Of a stretch of 64,000 nt of DNA, positions 56,552-64,000 are shown one piece after another. The stretch lies in the NCBI RefSeq assembly GCF_900104525.1, contig NZ_LT629711.1, positions 1,922,001 to 1,986,000 of the forward strand. Reading direction: 5' to 3'. Within the stretch, counting starts at the first letter, position 1. Every line of letters starts with the position of its first letter. A program made the position numbers and the translations under genes. The notes beneath the pieces are model-generated. The model did no database searches. It was not told where the DNA came from and saw nothing but the letters and a program-made list of their open reading frames with translations. The stretch comes from Pedococcus dokdonensis. Lineage in GTDB: Bacteria; Actinomycetota; Actinomycetes; Actinomycetales; Dermatophilaceae.

Positions 56552-56592
56552 GCCCGGGCTGCGACCCGGGCGGGGGGCTCCTCCCGGAGCCC
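56552..56592 (-). terminator. Two stacked hairpins between the pilin genes
   Basis: GCCCGGG (56552-56558) pairs with 56565-56571, and GGGCTCC (56575-56581) pairs with 56586-56592. They lie in the 254-base gap downstream of the 57-aa pilin and may partly terminate or stabilise its mRNA, giving more major pilin than downstream products. No gene was seen in the rest of the gap. Confidence 0.5.
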
Positions 56593-56740
56593 TGAGCCGT
56601 TCGGCTCGATGTCGGTCAACACTGCTGCCCACGGCAGCCAGTGCCTCCCCCCGACACCTTGCGGTGCACGATGCCATTCGGCTGGGGTCGGATACCGCCC
56701 GGAGGCGTTCCCCGACCCCAGCTCGGCTGAGGCCGACGAA

Positions 56741-56914
56741 TCAGACGCTGGTGGCGGTCTTCTGGAACAGGCCGCTCAGGTTGGTGCCGAGGACGGACAC
56801 CGCAACGATGATGACGATGGCGATGAGGGCGACCATGAGGCCGTACTCGACGGCGGTGGCGCCGCGCTCGCGGGTGGCCATGTGGTTCTGGAGCTTCGCA
56901 ACGAACTTGAGCAT
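56741..56914 (-). CDS. flp: Flp-family major pilin
   Basis: 57 aa. Leader of 18 residues, processing site G18-A19 in RERGATAVEYGLMVALIAIV (Glu +5, Tyr +6), one hydrophobic helix, and a short C-terminus GLFQKTATSV. Mature length about 39 aa is typical of Flp. AAAGGA before ATG 56914; the upstream in-frame start at 56938 is unlikely. First gene of the second Tad operon. No prepilin peptidase (TadV/CpaA) lies in the window to cleave it. Confidence 0.92.
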   Translation of the reverse strand: MLKFVAKLQNHMATRERGATAVEYGLMVALIAIVIIVAVSVLGTNLSGLFQKTATSV

Positions 56915-57084
56915 TGGAGTGAGTCCTTTCGAGACCAACGGGAGTTGAGACGGGGTGCCTCAGCGAGTAGAAGACTCGCAGTAGGCGGGGGCCCGGGTAA
57001 TCGGCCGTCACGTCAACCTCCAGTGGCACCTTCGGGTCCGCCAACTCACCCGTTCGGGCGATGTTGCCGCCTCGGCTCGCCGGG

Positions 57085-57090
57085 TAGTAC
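57085..57090 (+). promoter_or_regulatory. Possible -10 for the polytopic gene pair
   Basis: TAGTAC, 22 bases before ATG 57113, in the 198-base divergent gap to the Flp gene. GAGGATG serves as a weak ribosome site. Confidence 0.25.
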
Positions 57091-57112
57091 GCGGGTGCGT
57101 GAGGATGGGCGC

Positions 57113-58567
57113 ATGCCCGACCTGAGCGCTCTGCGTGGTGGGGGCGTCAAGGCTCTGGGTCCCGTGGCAGTGGTGGGGGCGGCGCTCTTCGCCGCCCGGC
57201 CCGTCTCCGATCCCTCCCCGTGGCTCCACCTGCGGGTGGGGCAGTTCCTCGCCGGCGGTGGGCGGTTCTCCGCGACCGACCCGTGGGCGCCGCTGGCGGC
57301 GCACACCTACGTCCCGACCCAGTGGCTGCCGTCCGTGGTCGTGGACGCCCTCTACGACCGGTTCGGCCTGGATGCCGTCGTCTGGGCGCGGATGGTCGGG
57401 ATCGCCCTGCTCGTGGCCGTCGTCCTGGTCACTGCCCGGCAGGTCGCCGGGCGGGTGGCCGCGCTGGCCACGACCGCTGCCGTCGTGGCCGCCTCCTGGC
57501 CGGCGCTGAGCGAGCGCCCGCAGCTGCTCGGCTTCGTGCTGCTGGTCCCGATCATCGCCGGCTGGGTCGCCACCGGGCACGATCGGCGGGCGCGCTGGTG
57601 GCTGGTGCCGCTCACCTGGCTCTGCGCCTGCACCCACGGGATCTGGTCGCTGGGCCTGGTCGTCGGGGCGCTGGTCGTCGGGTCACTGGCCACCGAGGCG
57701 GTCGTCACGACGTGGCGCGCCGCCAAGGCCGCCGCGCAGGCCGGCGAGCAACCACCCACCGGCTCGACGGGCACCGGTCGGCTGGCCCTGGTGTGGCTGG
57801 CCTGCCTGGCCGCGGCCGCGGCCACGCCGCTCGGTCCGAAGCTGGTGCTGACCCCGTTCACGGTCGGCAGCAACGGCCGCTCCTTCGTCGACGAGTGGCT
57901 CCCCACCTCGGTCCGGCAGCCGCACGTCCTGGTCGCCCTCGCGATGGTCGTCGGGCTGGCCGGCCTCTGGGTCGCCCGCGAGCACCGGCCCCGGCTGTGG
58001 GAGGTCGTCCTGCTCGTCGCGGCGCTCGGTCTGATCATGTCGATGCAGCGCACCGTCCCGGTCGGGGCGTTCGTCGTCGCACCGATGCTGGCGCGAGAGC
58101 TCGACCTGCGGTGGTCGCCGGCCCAGGGCAAGGCAGGTATGCCGGTCCGCGAGCGCCTCGCGGTCCTCGCCGCCGTCGTGCTCGCCGCTGCTCTCGCGGT
58201 CCCCGTCGCGGCCGCCACGTCCGTCGGTCCGCAGTACGTGCCGACCGGCGTCCAGCCGGCCCTGGACGCCCTCGCCCCGGGCACGCGCCTGATCGCCGAG
58301 GGCGACGTCACCGGCTGGCTGCTCTTCGCGGCGCCGAACACCGACCCCGTCTTCGACCTGCGGATCGAGTCCTACGACCCGGTCTACGTCCGCCACTTCA
58401 TCGAGGCCATGGACGCCCAGCAGGGCTGGGACGGGTTCGTGCGCTCGACGGGCGCGCAGGCCGCGCTGCTCACCGACGACTCACCGCTGGCCCTGGCACT
58501 CCAGGACGTCTGGCACTGGCGGGTCGTACAGCACGACCGCGGGTTCGTCCTGCTGGAGGCGGCGTGA
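57113..58567 (+). CDS. Polytopic membrane protein, paralogue of 42248 and 58564
   Basis: 484 aa, about 10 membrane helices and a soluble C-terminal domain. Motifs shared with its paralogues: DPSPWLHLRVGQF, TQWLPS, SERPQLLGF, WLCACTHGIWS, DEWLP, and DLRIESYDPVYVRHF near the end. Hydrophobic GT-C-like topology is visible, but no glycosyltransferase family could be named. ATG 57113 is favoured. Its stop overlaps the next paralogue's GTG by four bases. Divergent from the Flp pilin gene, so it may modify the pilus or cell surface (inference). Confidence 0.65.
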   Translation: MPDLSALRGGGVKALGPVAVVGAALFAARPVSDPSPWLHLRVGQFLAGGGRFSATDPWAPLAAHTYVPTQWLPSVVVDALYDRFGLDAVVWARMVGIALLVAVVLVTARQVAGRVAALATTAAVVAASWPALSERPQLLGFVLLVPIIAGWVATGHDRRARWWLVPLTWLCACTHGIWSLGLVVGALVVGSLATEAVVTTWRAAKAAAQAGEQPPTGSTGTGRLALVWLACLAAAAATPLGPKLVLTPFTVGSNGRSFVDEWLPTSVRQPHVLVALAMVVGLAGLWVAREHRPRLWEVVLLVAALGLIMSMQRTVPVGAFVVAPMLARELDLRWSPAQGKAGMPVRERLAVLAAVVLAAALAVPVAAATSVGPQYVPTGVQPALDALAPGTRLIAEGDVTGWLLFAAPNTDPVFDLRIESYDPVYVRHFIEAMDAQQGWDGFVRSTGAQAALLTDDSPLALALQDVWHWRVVQHDRGFVLLEAA

Positions 58568-60075
58568 GCGTGGCAGCCGACAGCACCACCCCCACGGCGG
58601 ACGACGCGACCGGGACCCGCCCCTCCCACGCGTCCGACCGCGCGTCGGACCGTGCGTCGGACCGTGCGTCGGCGGACTCGGCCCAGACCCGGCTCGGCTG
58701 GGTCGGGTTCGGGCTGGCCATGTCTCTCGGTCTCGTGATCGGCACCGCCCGCTTCTGGGAGGTCGACACCTGGTGGCACCTCAGTGTGGGCCAGCGGATC
58801 CTCGACACCGGCACCCTGCGCGGTCCGGACGCCTGGGCCCGCTTCGCCGAGCGCCCCTACACCGCAACCCAGTGGCTGCCCGAGGCCGTCGCCGCGTGGC
58901 TCGTCGGCCTGGTCGGCCCGGGCGGCGTGGTGTTCCTGCGCGCGCTCGCCGTCCTGACGCTCGTCGGCCTGCTCTACTGCCTGGCGCGGCTGTCCGCCGG
59001 CCGGCTGAGCGCCGGGCTCATCGCGGTGGTGGCGCTGCTCGGCGCCGGGGCCGGGCTCAACCCACGACCCCAGCTGGTCAGCTTCGTGCTCTTCGCCGTC
59101 ACCCTCCTCGCGTGGTGGCGCACCATCCACGACCACCGTCCGCGCTGGTGGCTCGTGGTCGTCTACTGGCTGTGGGCCTGCTCGCACGGGCTGTGGTCGA
59201 TCGGGCTGGCCGTCAACGGCGTCCTCTTCCTCGCCCTGGTGCTCGACCCGCGCACCCGCCCGGACCGCCGCGCCACCGTGCGGCTCGGCGCGCTGCTGGC
59301 CGCCTGCACCGCCGCGGTCGCCGTCACCCCGCTCGGCCCGGCCCTGCTGCTCTCGCCGTTCCAGGTCGCCGACAACGCCGCCGGCATCGCCGAGGAGTGG
59401 CGGGCCACGCCGCTGAACAACGTCTTCTCCATCGCGGCCATGGCGATGGTGGTGGGCACCGGGCTGACCTGGTTGTGGAGCCGCCGGCGCCCGCCGGTCT
59501 GGAAGGTCGTCCTGCTGCTGACCGCGATGGGCCTGGTGCTCTACATGTGGCGGCTCGTGCCGATGGGGACCATCGTGGCCACGCCGTTGCTGGCCGACGC
59601 GCTCGGCGCCGTCGGCCGCCGCCCCGAGCTGCGGACACGCCGCGAGCGCCGTCAGATCGTCGTGGTGTGGGCCGTGTTCGTGGCCCTCGCCGCAGTCGTC
59701 TCCCTGTCACCGGCGGGTGCGCGGGCGCAGCAGTTCCCGGGCGACCTCGCCGGTGTCGACCGTGGCCTCGACGCGTTACCCCGGGGCACGGTGGTGCTCG
59801 ACGACTTCGCGCTCAGCGGCTGGCTGATCAACCAGCACCCCGACCTGGTGCCCGTCGCCGACCTGCGGGTGGAGATCTACGACGCCGCCTACCTTCGGGC
59901 CTACGTGCGCACCGAGCGGGTCGAGCCCGGGTGGCAGGAGCTGCTCACCACGACCGGCGCCCGCCACGCGGTGCTGAAGTCCGACTCCGCGCTCGCGACC
60001 GCCCTGCAGCAACGGCTCGGCTGGGCCGTGGTGGCCACGGCGGACGACTACGTCCTGCTCCGGGCGACCCGGTGA
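58564..60075 (+). CDS. Polytopic membrane protein, paralogue of 42248 and 57113
   Basis: 503 aa. A Ser/Ala/Asp-rich N-terminal tail with DRAS repeats (about 22-38) precedes about 10 membrane helices. Shared motifs: VDTWWHLSVGQRI, TQWLPEAV, NPRPQLVSF, WLWACSHGLWSIG, AEEWRATP, DLRVEIYDAAYLRAY. A tandem duplicate of the 57113 gene with which it is translationally coupled. Function unrecognised. Confidence 0.65.
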   Translation: MSVAADSTTPTADDATGTRPSHASDRASDRASDRASADSAQTRLGWVGFGLAMSLGLVIGTARFWEVDTWWHLSVGQRILDTGTLRGPDAWARFAERPYTATQWLPEAVAAWLVGLVGPGGVVFLRALAVLTLVGLLYCLARLSAGRLSAGLIAVVALLGAGAGLNPRPQLVSFVLFAVTLLAWWRTIHDHRPRWWLVVVYWLWACSHGLWSIGLAVNGVLFLALVLDPRTRPDRRATVRLGALLAACTAAVAVTPLGPALLLSPFQVADNAAGIAEEWRATPLNNVFSIAAMAMVVGTGLTWLWSRRRPPVWKVVLLLTAMGLVLYMWRLVPMGTIVATPLLADALGAVGRRPELRTRRERRQIVVVWAVFVALAAVVSLSPAGARAQQFPGDLAGVDRGLDALPRGTVVLDDFALSGWLINQHPDLVPVADLRVEIYDAAYLRAYVRTERVEPGWQELLTTTGARHAVLKSDSALATALQQRLGWAVVATADDYVLLRATR

Positions 60076-60076
60076 C

Positions 60077-61312
60077 GTGCTGAGCAGCGACCGTGCGGTC
60101 GCCGCGTCGCGGTGGCGTCCGTATGCCGTGGTGCTGGCCGTCTACGCGCTGTCGCGCGCCGTGTCGGCCGTCTTCATCGTGGTCGCCGCGCGGGCCCAGG
60201 TGGCCGTCCCGGCGAGCCTGTCGTCGTACCACCAGACCGTGCCGGGCCAGATCCCGGCCCGGTACCGCGACGTGGCGGTCAACTGGGACGCGCAGTGGTA
60301 CTGGGACATCGTGCTGCACGGCTATCCCCACACGGCGCTCGGCCCGGACGGCCAGCCGGTGCAGACCTCACTCGCCTTCTACCCGCTCTACCCGACGCTC
60401 TGCCGGCTCGTCGGTCGAGCGACCGGGCTGGACTTCTCCCTCGTCGGACCCACGGTGAGCCTCCTGCTCGGCGCCGCGGCGGTCCTGATGGTCTACCGCC
60501 TCGTGGCCACCGCAGTCGGCGCGGACCGGGCGCTCCTCGTCGTGACGTTGCTGTGCACCGCCATGGCCGCGCCGGTGCTGCAGATCGCCTACACCGAGAG
60601 CCTCGGCCTCCTGCTCGTCGCCACCGCCCTCCACCTGCTCCAGCGGCGACGCTACGGCTGGACCGTCGTGCCGATCGTCCTCCTCGGGCTGACCCGCAAC
60701 ATCACGGTGGTCCTGGCCGCGGTCGTCCTGGTGCACTGGGCGGTGCGCATCCACACGGCCCGCCGTGGCGGCGACGACGGCGAGCGCGTGCCGCACCTGC
60801 GGCTCGGTGGGCTGTTGCTCGTCGCCCTGGCCGCGACCGCCACGTGGCCGGCGCTCGTCGGCGTCATCACGGGCGAGGCGAACGGCTACCTCACGACGAT
60901 GAAGGCGTGGCCGGGCTTCACCAGCTCGCCGCTGCACCCGCCGTGGGTCCAGGCGTTCGCCGGGGCGGGGCCGGTGGCGTGGGTCCTGGGCATCCTGGTC
61001 GTCGTGGCCTTCGCCCTGGTGATGAGCCGGCCGTCGGTGCGGGCGTGGGGTCCGGAGCTGTGGGGCTGGACGGTCGCCTACTGCGGCTACGTCGTGCTCA
61101 CGACGAGCGCGTCGTCGAGCATCTTCCGCTACCTGCTGATGGCGTTCCCGTTCGCCCTCGTGCTGGTGCCCGCAGCCGATGGCCCCGACCGGGTGCGGCG
61201 CCGCCTGGCAGTGGTCGCGGTCCTCGTGGCCGTCGGGCTGGTGACGCAGTGGTACTGGGTGCGCGAGTTCCTCGTGCTGGCCGGTCCGAACTTCGCCTAC
61301 CTGTTCCCCTGA
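60077..61312 (+). CDS. PIG-V-like GT-C mannosyltransferase
   Basis: 411 aa, about 9-10 membrane helices. The first outer loop has VNWDAQWYWDIVLHGYP with the acidic residues and WD motif of PIG-V-type GT-C enzymes, then SLAFYPLYPTLCRLVG, LLCTAMAAPVLQIAYTESLG and GLTRNITVVLA. Expected to use a polyprenyl-linked mannose donor on the outer face; acceptor unknown. GTG 60077 lies just after the preceding stop. Third gene of the run from 57113, convergent with lpqB nine bases away. Confidence 0.78.
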   Translation: MLSSDRAVAASRWRPYAVVLAVYALSRAVSAVFIVVAARAQVAVPASLSSYHQTVPGQIPARYRDVAVNWDAQWYWDIVLHGYPHTALGPDGQPVQTSLAFYPLYPTLCRLVGRATGLDFSLVGPTVSLLLGAAAVLMVYRLVATAVGADRALLVVTLLCTAMAAPVLQIAYTESLGLLLVATALHLLQRRRYGWTVVPIVLLGLTRNITVVLAAVVLVHWAVRIHTARRGGDDGERVPHLRLGGLLLVALAATATWPALVGVITGEANGYLTTMKAWPGFTSSPLHPPWVQAFAGAGPVAWVLGILVVVAFALVMSRPSVRAWGPELWGWTVAYCGYVVLTTSASSSIFRYLLMAFPFALVLVPAADGPDRVRRRLAVVAVLVAVGLVTQWYWVREFLVLAGPNFAYLFP

Positions 61313-61321
61313 CGGTCGGGG

Positions 61322-63088
61322 TCAGCGCGCGGCGACCAGCAGGTCGGTCCCCTCGCCCACGCTCTGCCAGCGGCTGCCGGCCCGGATCAGCACCTGCTGG
61401 TCGTCGGTCGTCACCACGAGGCCGCGCTCGCCGTTGACGGTGGTGATCGTCCGGGCTCCGGCGATCTCGGGCCCGGCTGCGATCGGGCCGCCCAGCGGCA
61501 CCAGCCAGGGCCGGATCACCTGGCTGCTCGTGAGCCGGCCGAGGACGGCCAGCGTGGCGTCGTCGACCCAGACCACGTCGCGCGCCAGGGTCAGGGTGGG
61601 AGCCAGCCGCAGCGGCCGGGCCAGTGACGCGGGCAGCCCGTTGGGCTGGCGCACCACCCCGGCGACGTCGACCCGCGGGTGGGCCCCGGCACGGTCGGTC
61701 GTGACGACCGCGATCCGCTGGCCGTCGGGCGACAGCTTCAGGCTGACCACGGTGCGGTTGTCCAGCCAGCCCGCAGCCACCACCTGCGGAGTCGACTTCG
61801 TGGCGTCCCCGGGGTCGGCGGCCGCGTTGACGGCCCACACCCTGGTCGCGCCGTTGCTGCGTCCGGCGACCCAGAGGACGTCCTCCCGGTCGTAGGCCGG
61901 GCGGGTCAGCTGGGTGCCCGGTGCGATGAGCTGCACCTGGGTGGTGCCACGCCAGCGGATCAGCTGGGCGCGGTCACCCCCGACGGCAGCGATCTCCTGA
62001 CCGTTGCGGGACATCGCCAGGTAGGCCCAGCCCGGCTGCACCGAGGGGTAGGTGGTCGTCGTAGGTGGGCTGACCCGCTCACCCTTGTCGCCTACGTCGT
62101 CGGGGTCCACGGGGACGAGCGTGCTGCCCACCCGCAGCACCGGCTTGACGTCCGGGTCGCCCGGGCTCGGGAAGCCCAGCACCGACAGGCTCTCGACGGT
62201 GCTGTCGCCGTTCGGCATCTGCAGGTCGGCGCCCTCGAGGCGCAGGGAGACCCGGTCGACCCCGGGAGCCTGGGTGACGGTGGCCAGGAACTGGGCGCCG
62301 AGGTTCTGGCGCTGGCCCGGGTCGTTGCCCAGCTTGCTGGCCGCGAGGTCGACCTTGGCGGTCCCCGACTCGGTCGTGACGGCGTCCACGGCCAGGCGCG
62401 TGCCGGTCGGGATGTCGGTGCGCACCGCTCCCCTGAGGTAGTCGGGCACTCCGGTGAGCAGCGCCCGGGCGAGCCGGGTGGCCAGGCCGGTGCCGAGCTG
62501 CAGCCACCGGACGTCGGGCACGAGCCGGTGGTCCGCCGCCGAGACGTAGTAGATCCGGAACGGGTCGTAGAGCCGGTCGAGGTCGGCCTGGCTCAACCAC
62601 GTGCCGAAGGTGTCGGGGACCTCGCTGATCCGCCACTCCCCACCGGTGCGCTCGAGCCGGAAGGTCGCTTTCACGGTCGACTTGGGTGGCAGCTCCTCGT
62701 AACGGCCCGATCCGTCGATCCGGGCGATCGCACGGGCCACGGCGGTGACCGTGCCGTCGTCGGTCAGGCGGTAGTCCAGCTCGGTGTCCGAGCCGAAGAC
62801 GACCACGGACGAGTTGGGGCGCCAGGTGCTCTGCGGCCCGCTGGCGAGGTAGGAGCGCGCCACCTGGTACTCGTCGTCACTGGCCGCGGCGGCCCGGATG
62901 AAGCCCTGCACCACCTGCTGTGGTGAGGATCCCGGCGCGACCGGGTTGACCTCGACCCGCACCTCGTTCTCCTGCACCGCGCCCACCTCGAGCCCGGGCT
63001 GGATCGCCGAGCTGGTGGACAACCCTCCGCAGCCCGCGACGGCGAGCAGCGCGGTCGCGGCGAGTGCCCCGGCATACCTGCGCCTCAC
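61322..63088 (-). CDS. lpqB: Lipoprotein LpqB
   Basis: 588 aa. Signal peptide with lipobox LAVAGC (Cys20), an N-terminal domain ([20 protein letters not shown]), a GerMN-type domain (about 190-330), and a C-terminal beta-propeller-like region ([24 protein letters not shown]). LpqB is the extracytoplasmic partner of MtrAB in cell-wall and division control. GTG 63088 overlaps the mtrB stop by four bases, which fixes the start; the frame open to 63301 is rejected. Confidence 0.92.
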   Translation of the reverse strand: MRRRYAGALAATALLAVAGCGGLSTSSAIQPGLEVGAVQENEVRVEVNPVAPGSSPQQVVQGFIRAAAASDDEYQVARSYLASGPQSTWRPNSSVVVFGSDTELDYRLTDDGTVTAVARAIARIDGSGRYEELPPKSTVKATFRLERTGGEWRISEVPDTFGTWLSQADLDRLYDPFRIYYVSAADHRLVPDVRWLQLGTGLATRLARALLTGVPDYLRGAVRTDIPTGTRLAVDAVTTESGTAKVDLAASKLGNDPGQRQNLGAQFLATVTQAPGVDRVSLRLEGADLQMPNGDSTVESLSVLGFPSPGDPDVKPVLRVGSTLVPVDPDDVGDKGERVSPPTTTTYPSVQPGWAYLAMSRNGQEIAAVGGDRAQLIRWRGTTQVQLIAPGTQLTRPAYDREDVLWVAGRSNGATRVWAVNAAADPGDATKSTPQVVAAGWLDNRTVVSLKLSPDGQRIAVVTTDRAGAHPRVDVAGVVRQPNGLPASLARPLRLAPTLTLARDVVWVDDATLAVLGRLTSSQVIRPWLVPLGGPIAAGPEIAGARTITTVNGERGLVVTTDDQQVLIRAGSRWQSVGEGTDLLVAAR

Positions 63089-64000
63089 CGGGTGCGCCCC
63101 GGTGCGGTGGGGGTGTGCCGGGTGCTCACCACCCGGGGCACTGCGTCGTCCGGTCCGGTCGCGCCGCGGAGCGGCCCCGGCGCCTCGGGTGCGTCGGCGA
63201 CGTCCTCGGGCCGCAGCGGCAACGGGGCCTCGACGATGTGGGTGCCGACCCGCCGGGGCAGGGTCAGCCGGAAGCACGAGCCCGCGCCCGGCTCCCCCCA
63301 AGCCTGGAGCCAGCCGTCGTGCAGCCGGGCGTCCTCGAGCGAGATGGCCAGGCCCAGGCCGGTGCCACCGGTGGTGCGCGCCCGGGCCGGGTCGGCCCGC
63401 CAGAACCGGTTGAACACCAGGGCCCCCTCGCCCGGTCGCAACCCCACCCCGTGGTCGCGCACGGTGACCGCGGCGGCCGTGTCGTTGACGGCGACCGCGA
63501 TCTCCACCGGCCGGCCCTCACCGTGCTCGAGGGCGTTGACCACGAGGTTGCGCAGGATGCGCTCGACCCGCCGGGCGTCCATCTCGGTGTCACAGGGCCC
63601 GTCCGCGGCGACCGTGATGGTGCTCCCCCAACGGTCCGCGATCGGCTGGGCGGAGTGGACCGCTCGTTCGACCGTCGCCCGCAGGTCGGTCACCTCGGCG
63701 TCGAGCGCGGCTGCGCCGGCGTCGAAGCGGCTGATCTCGAGCAGGTCGGCGAGCAGCTCCTCGAAGCGGTCGAGCTCGTTGTGCAGCAGCTCCGCGGAGC
63801 GCGACACGGCCGGGTCGAAGCCGGTGCGCGAGTCGTGGATGAGGTCGGCGGCCATCCGGATCGTCGTCAGCGGCGTGCGGAGCTCGTGCGAGACGTCGGA
63901 GACGAAGCGCTGCTGCACCCGCGACAGCCCCTCCAGCTGGCGGATCTGGGTCTGCAGGCTGTCGGCCATCTCGTTGAACGACTTGGCCAGCCGGGCCAGG
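63085..64000 (-). CDS. mtrB: Sensor kinase MtrB, C-terminal part (runs off the window)
   Basis: The visible 304 residues begin in the HAMP tail ([20 protein letters not shown]), then the HisKA box [20 protein letters not shown]-box [14 protein letters not shown]1 DHGVGL, F-box [11 protein letters not shown] and G2 GGTGLGLAI, with a Pro-rich C-terminal tail. Typical of MtrB, which with MtrA controls cell-wall hydrolases and replication-linked genes. The 5' end, transmembrane sensor and mtrA should lie beyond 64000. Coupled to lpqB by a GTGA overlap. Confidence 0.92.
   Translation of the reverse strand, partial: LARLAKSFNEMADSLQTQIRQLEGLSRVQQRFVSDVSHELRTPLTTIRMAADLIHDSRTGFDPAVSRSAELLHNELDRFEELLADLLEISRFDAGAAALDAEVTDLRATVERAVHSAQPIADRWGSTITVAADGPCDTEMDARRVERILRNLVVNALEHGEGRPVEIAVAVNDTAAAVTVRDHGVGLRPGEGALVFNRFWRADPARARTTGGTGLGLAISLEDARLHDGWLQAWGEPGAGSCFRLTLPRRVGTHIVEAPLPLRPEDVADAPEAPGPLRGATGPDDAVPRVVSTRHTPTAPGRTR

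Noticed and set aside
57220..60075. 951-aa + strand frame through both polytopic genes
   Set aside because: The part before 58564 is out of frame with the first paralogue and Arg/Gly-rich; GTG 58564 is the coupled start.

Overview
High-GC actinobacterial chromosome, most likely a Micrococcales member of the Intrasporangiaceae type (inference from protein content, very high GC, frequent GTG starts, 4-base GTGA/ATGA gene overlaps and many leaderless-looking starts with a TANNNT box 6-8 bases before the start codon). No rRNA, tRNA, CRISPR array, insertion sequence or prophage was seen. Several conserved blocks correspond to the Mycobacterium tuberculosis region around Rv3219-Rv3246 (whiB1-pdtaS, Rv3235, secA1, hpf, comF, lpqB, mtrB).

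Layout. 1-5132: a compact minus-strand Tad/Flp-type secretion cluster (cpaF-tadB-tadC-small pilin-like-TadE-TadE-TadG), divergent from a 1444-aa FHA-FtsK/SpoIIIE ATPase (5294-9628). 9625-13274: F420-type oxidoreductase, membrane protein, whiB1, pdtaS, membrane protein. 13289-18892: MOSC protein and a 1600-aa-class NAD-glutamate dehydrogenase with a frameshift. 19114-23056: small DUF6131 protein, two small helical proteins, 5-oxoprolinase pxpABC, DUF2505. 23076-32493: pruA, alpha/beta hydrolase, flotillin/NfeD, patatin, wax-ester synthase/DGAT, cupredoxin-like lipoprotein and its membrane partner. 32483-37178: a detached CpaE-like/SAF pair, an excisionase-type HTH protein, a frameshifted LysM membrane protein and an Rv3235 protein. 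37286-47430: secA, GNAT, MFS, a polytopic membrane protein, YcaQ-like protein, response regulator, hpf (frameshifted), comF. 47557-61312: a second, fuller Tad locus (two Flp pilins, cpaB, cpaE, cpaF, a VWA-TadB fusion, tadC), with a histidine kinase/response regulator pair on one side and two paralogous polytopic proteins plus a PIG-V-like mannosyltransferase on the other. This block sits between comF and lpqB-mtrB, which are close neighbours in mycobacteria. 61322-64000: lpqB and partial mtrB.

How the parts fit. Two Tad systems coexist. The first lacks CpaB, CpaE and a canonical Flp; a lone SAF/CpaE-like pair about 27 kb away could supply missing functions. Neither has a prepilin peptidase inside the window. 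The kinase next to the second Tad locus keeps its phospho-acceptor histidine but its ATP-binding domain looks degenerate. Three otherwise intact conserved genes (gdh, the LysM gene, hpf) are each broken by what looks like one missing base, which points to assembly indels, although real lesions cannot be excluded from sequence alone.
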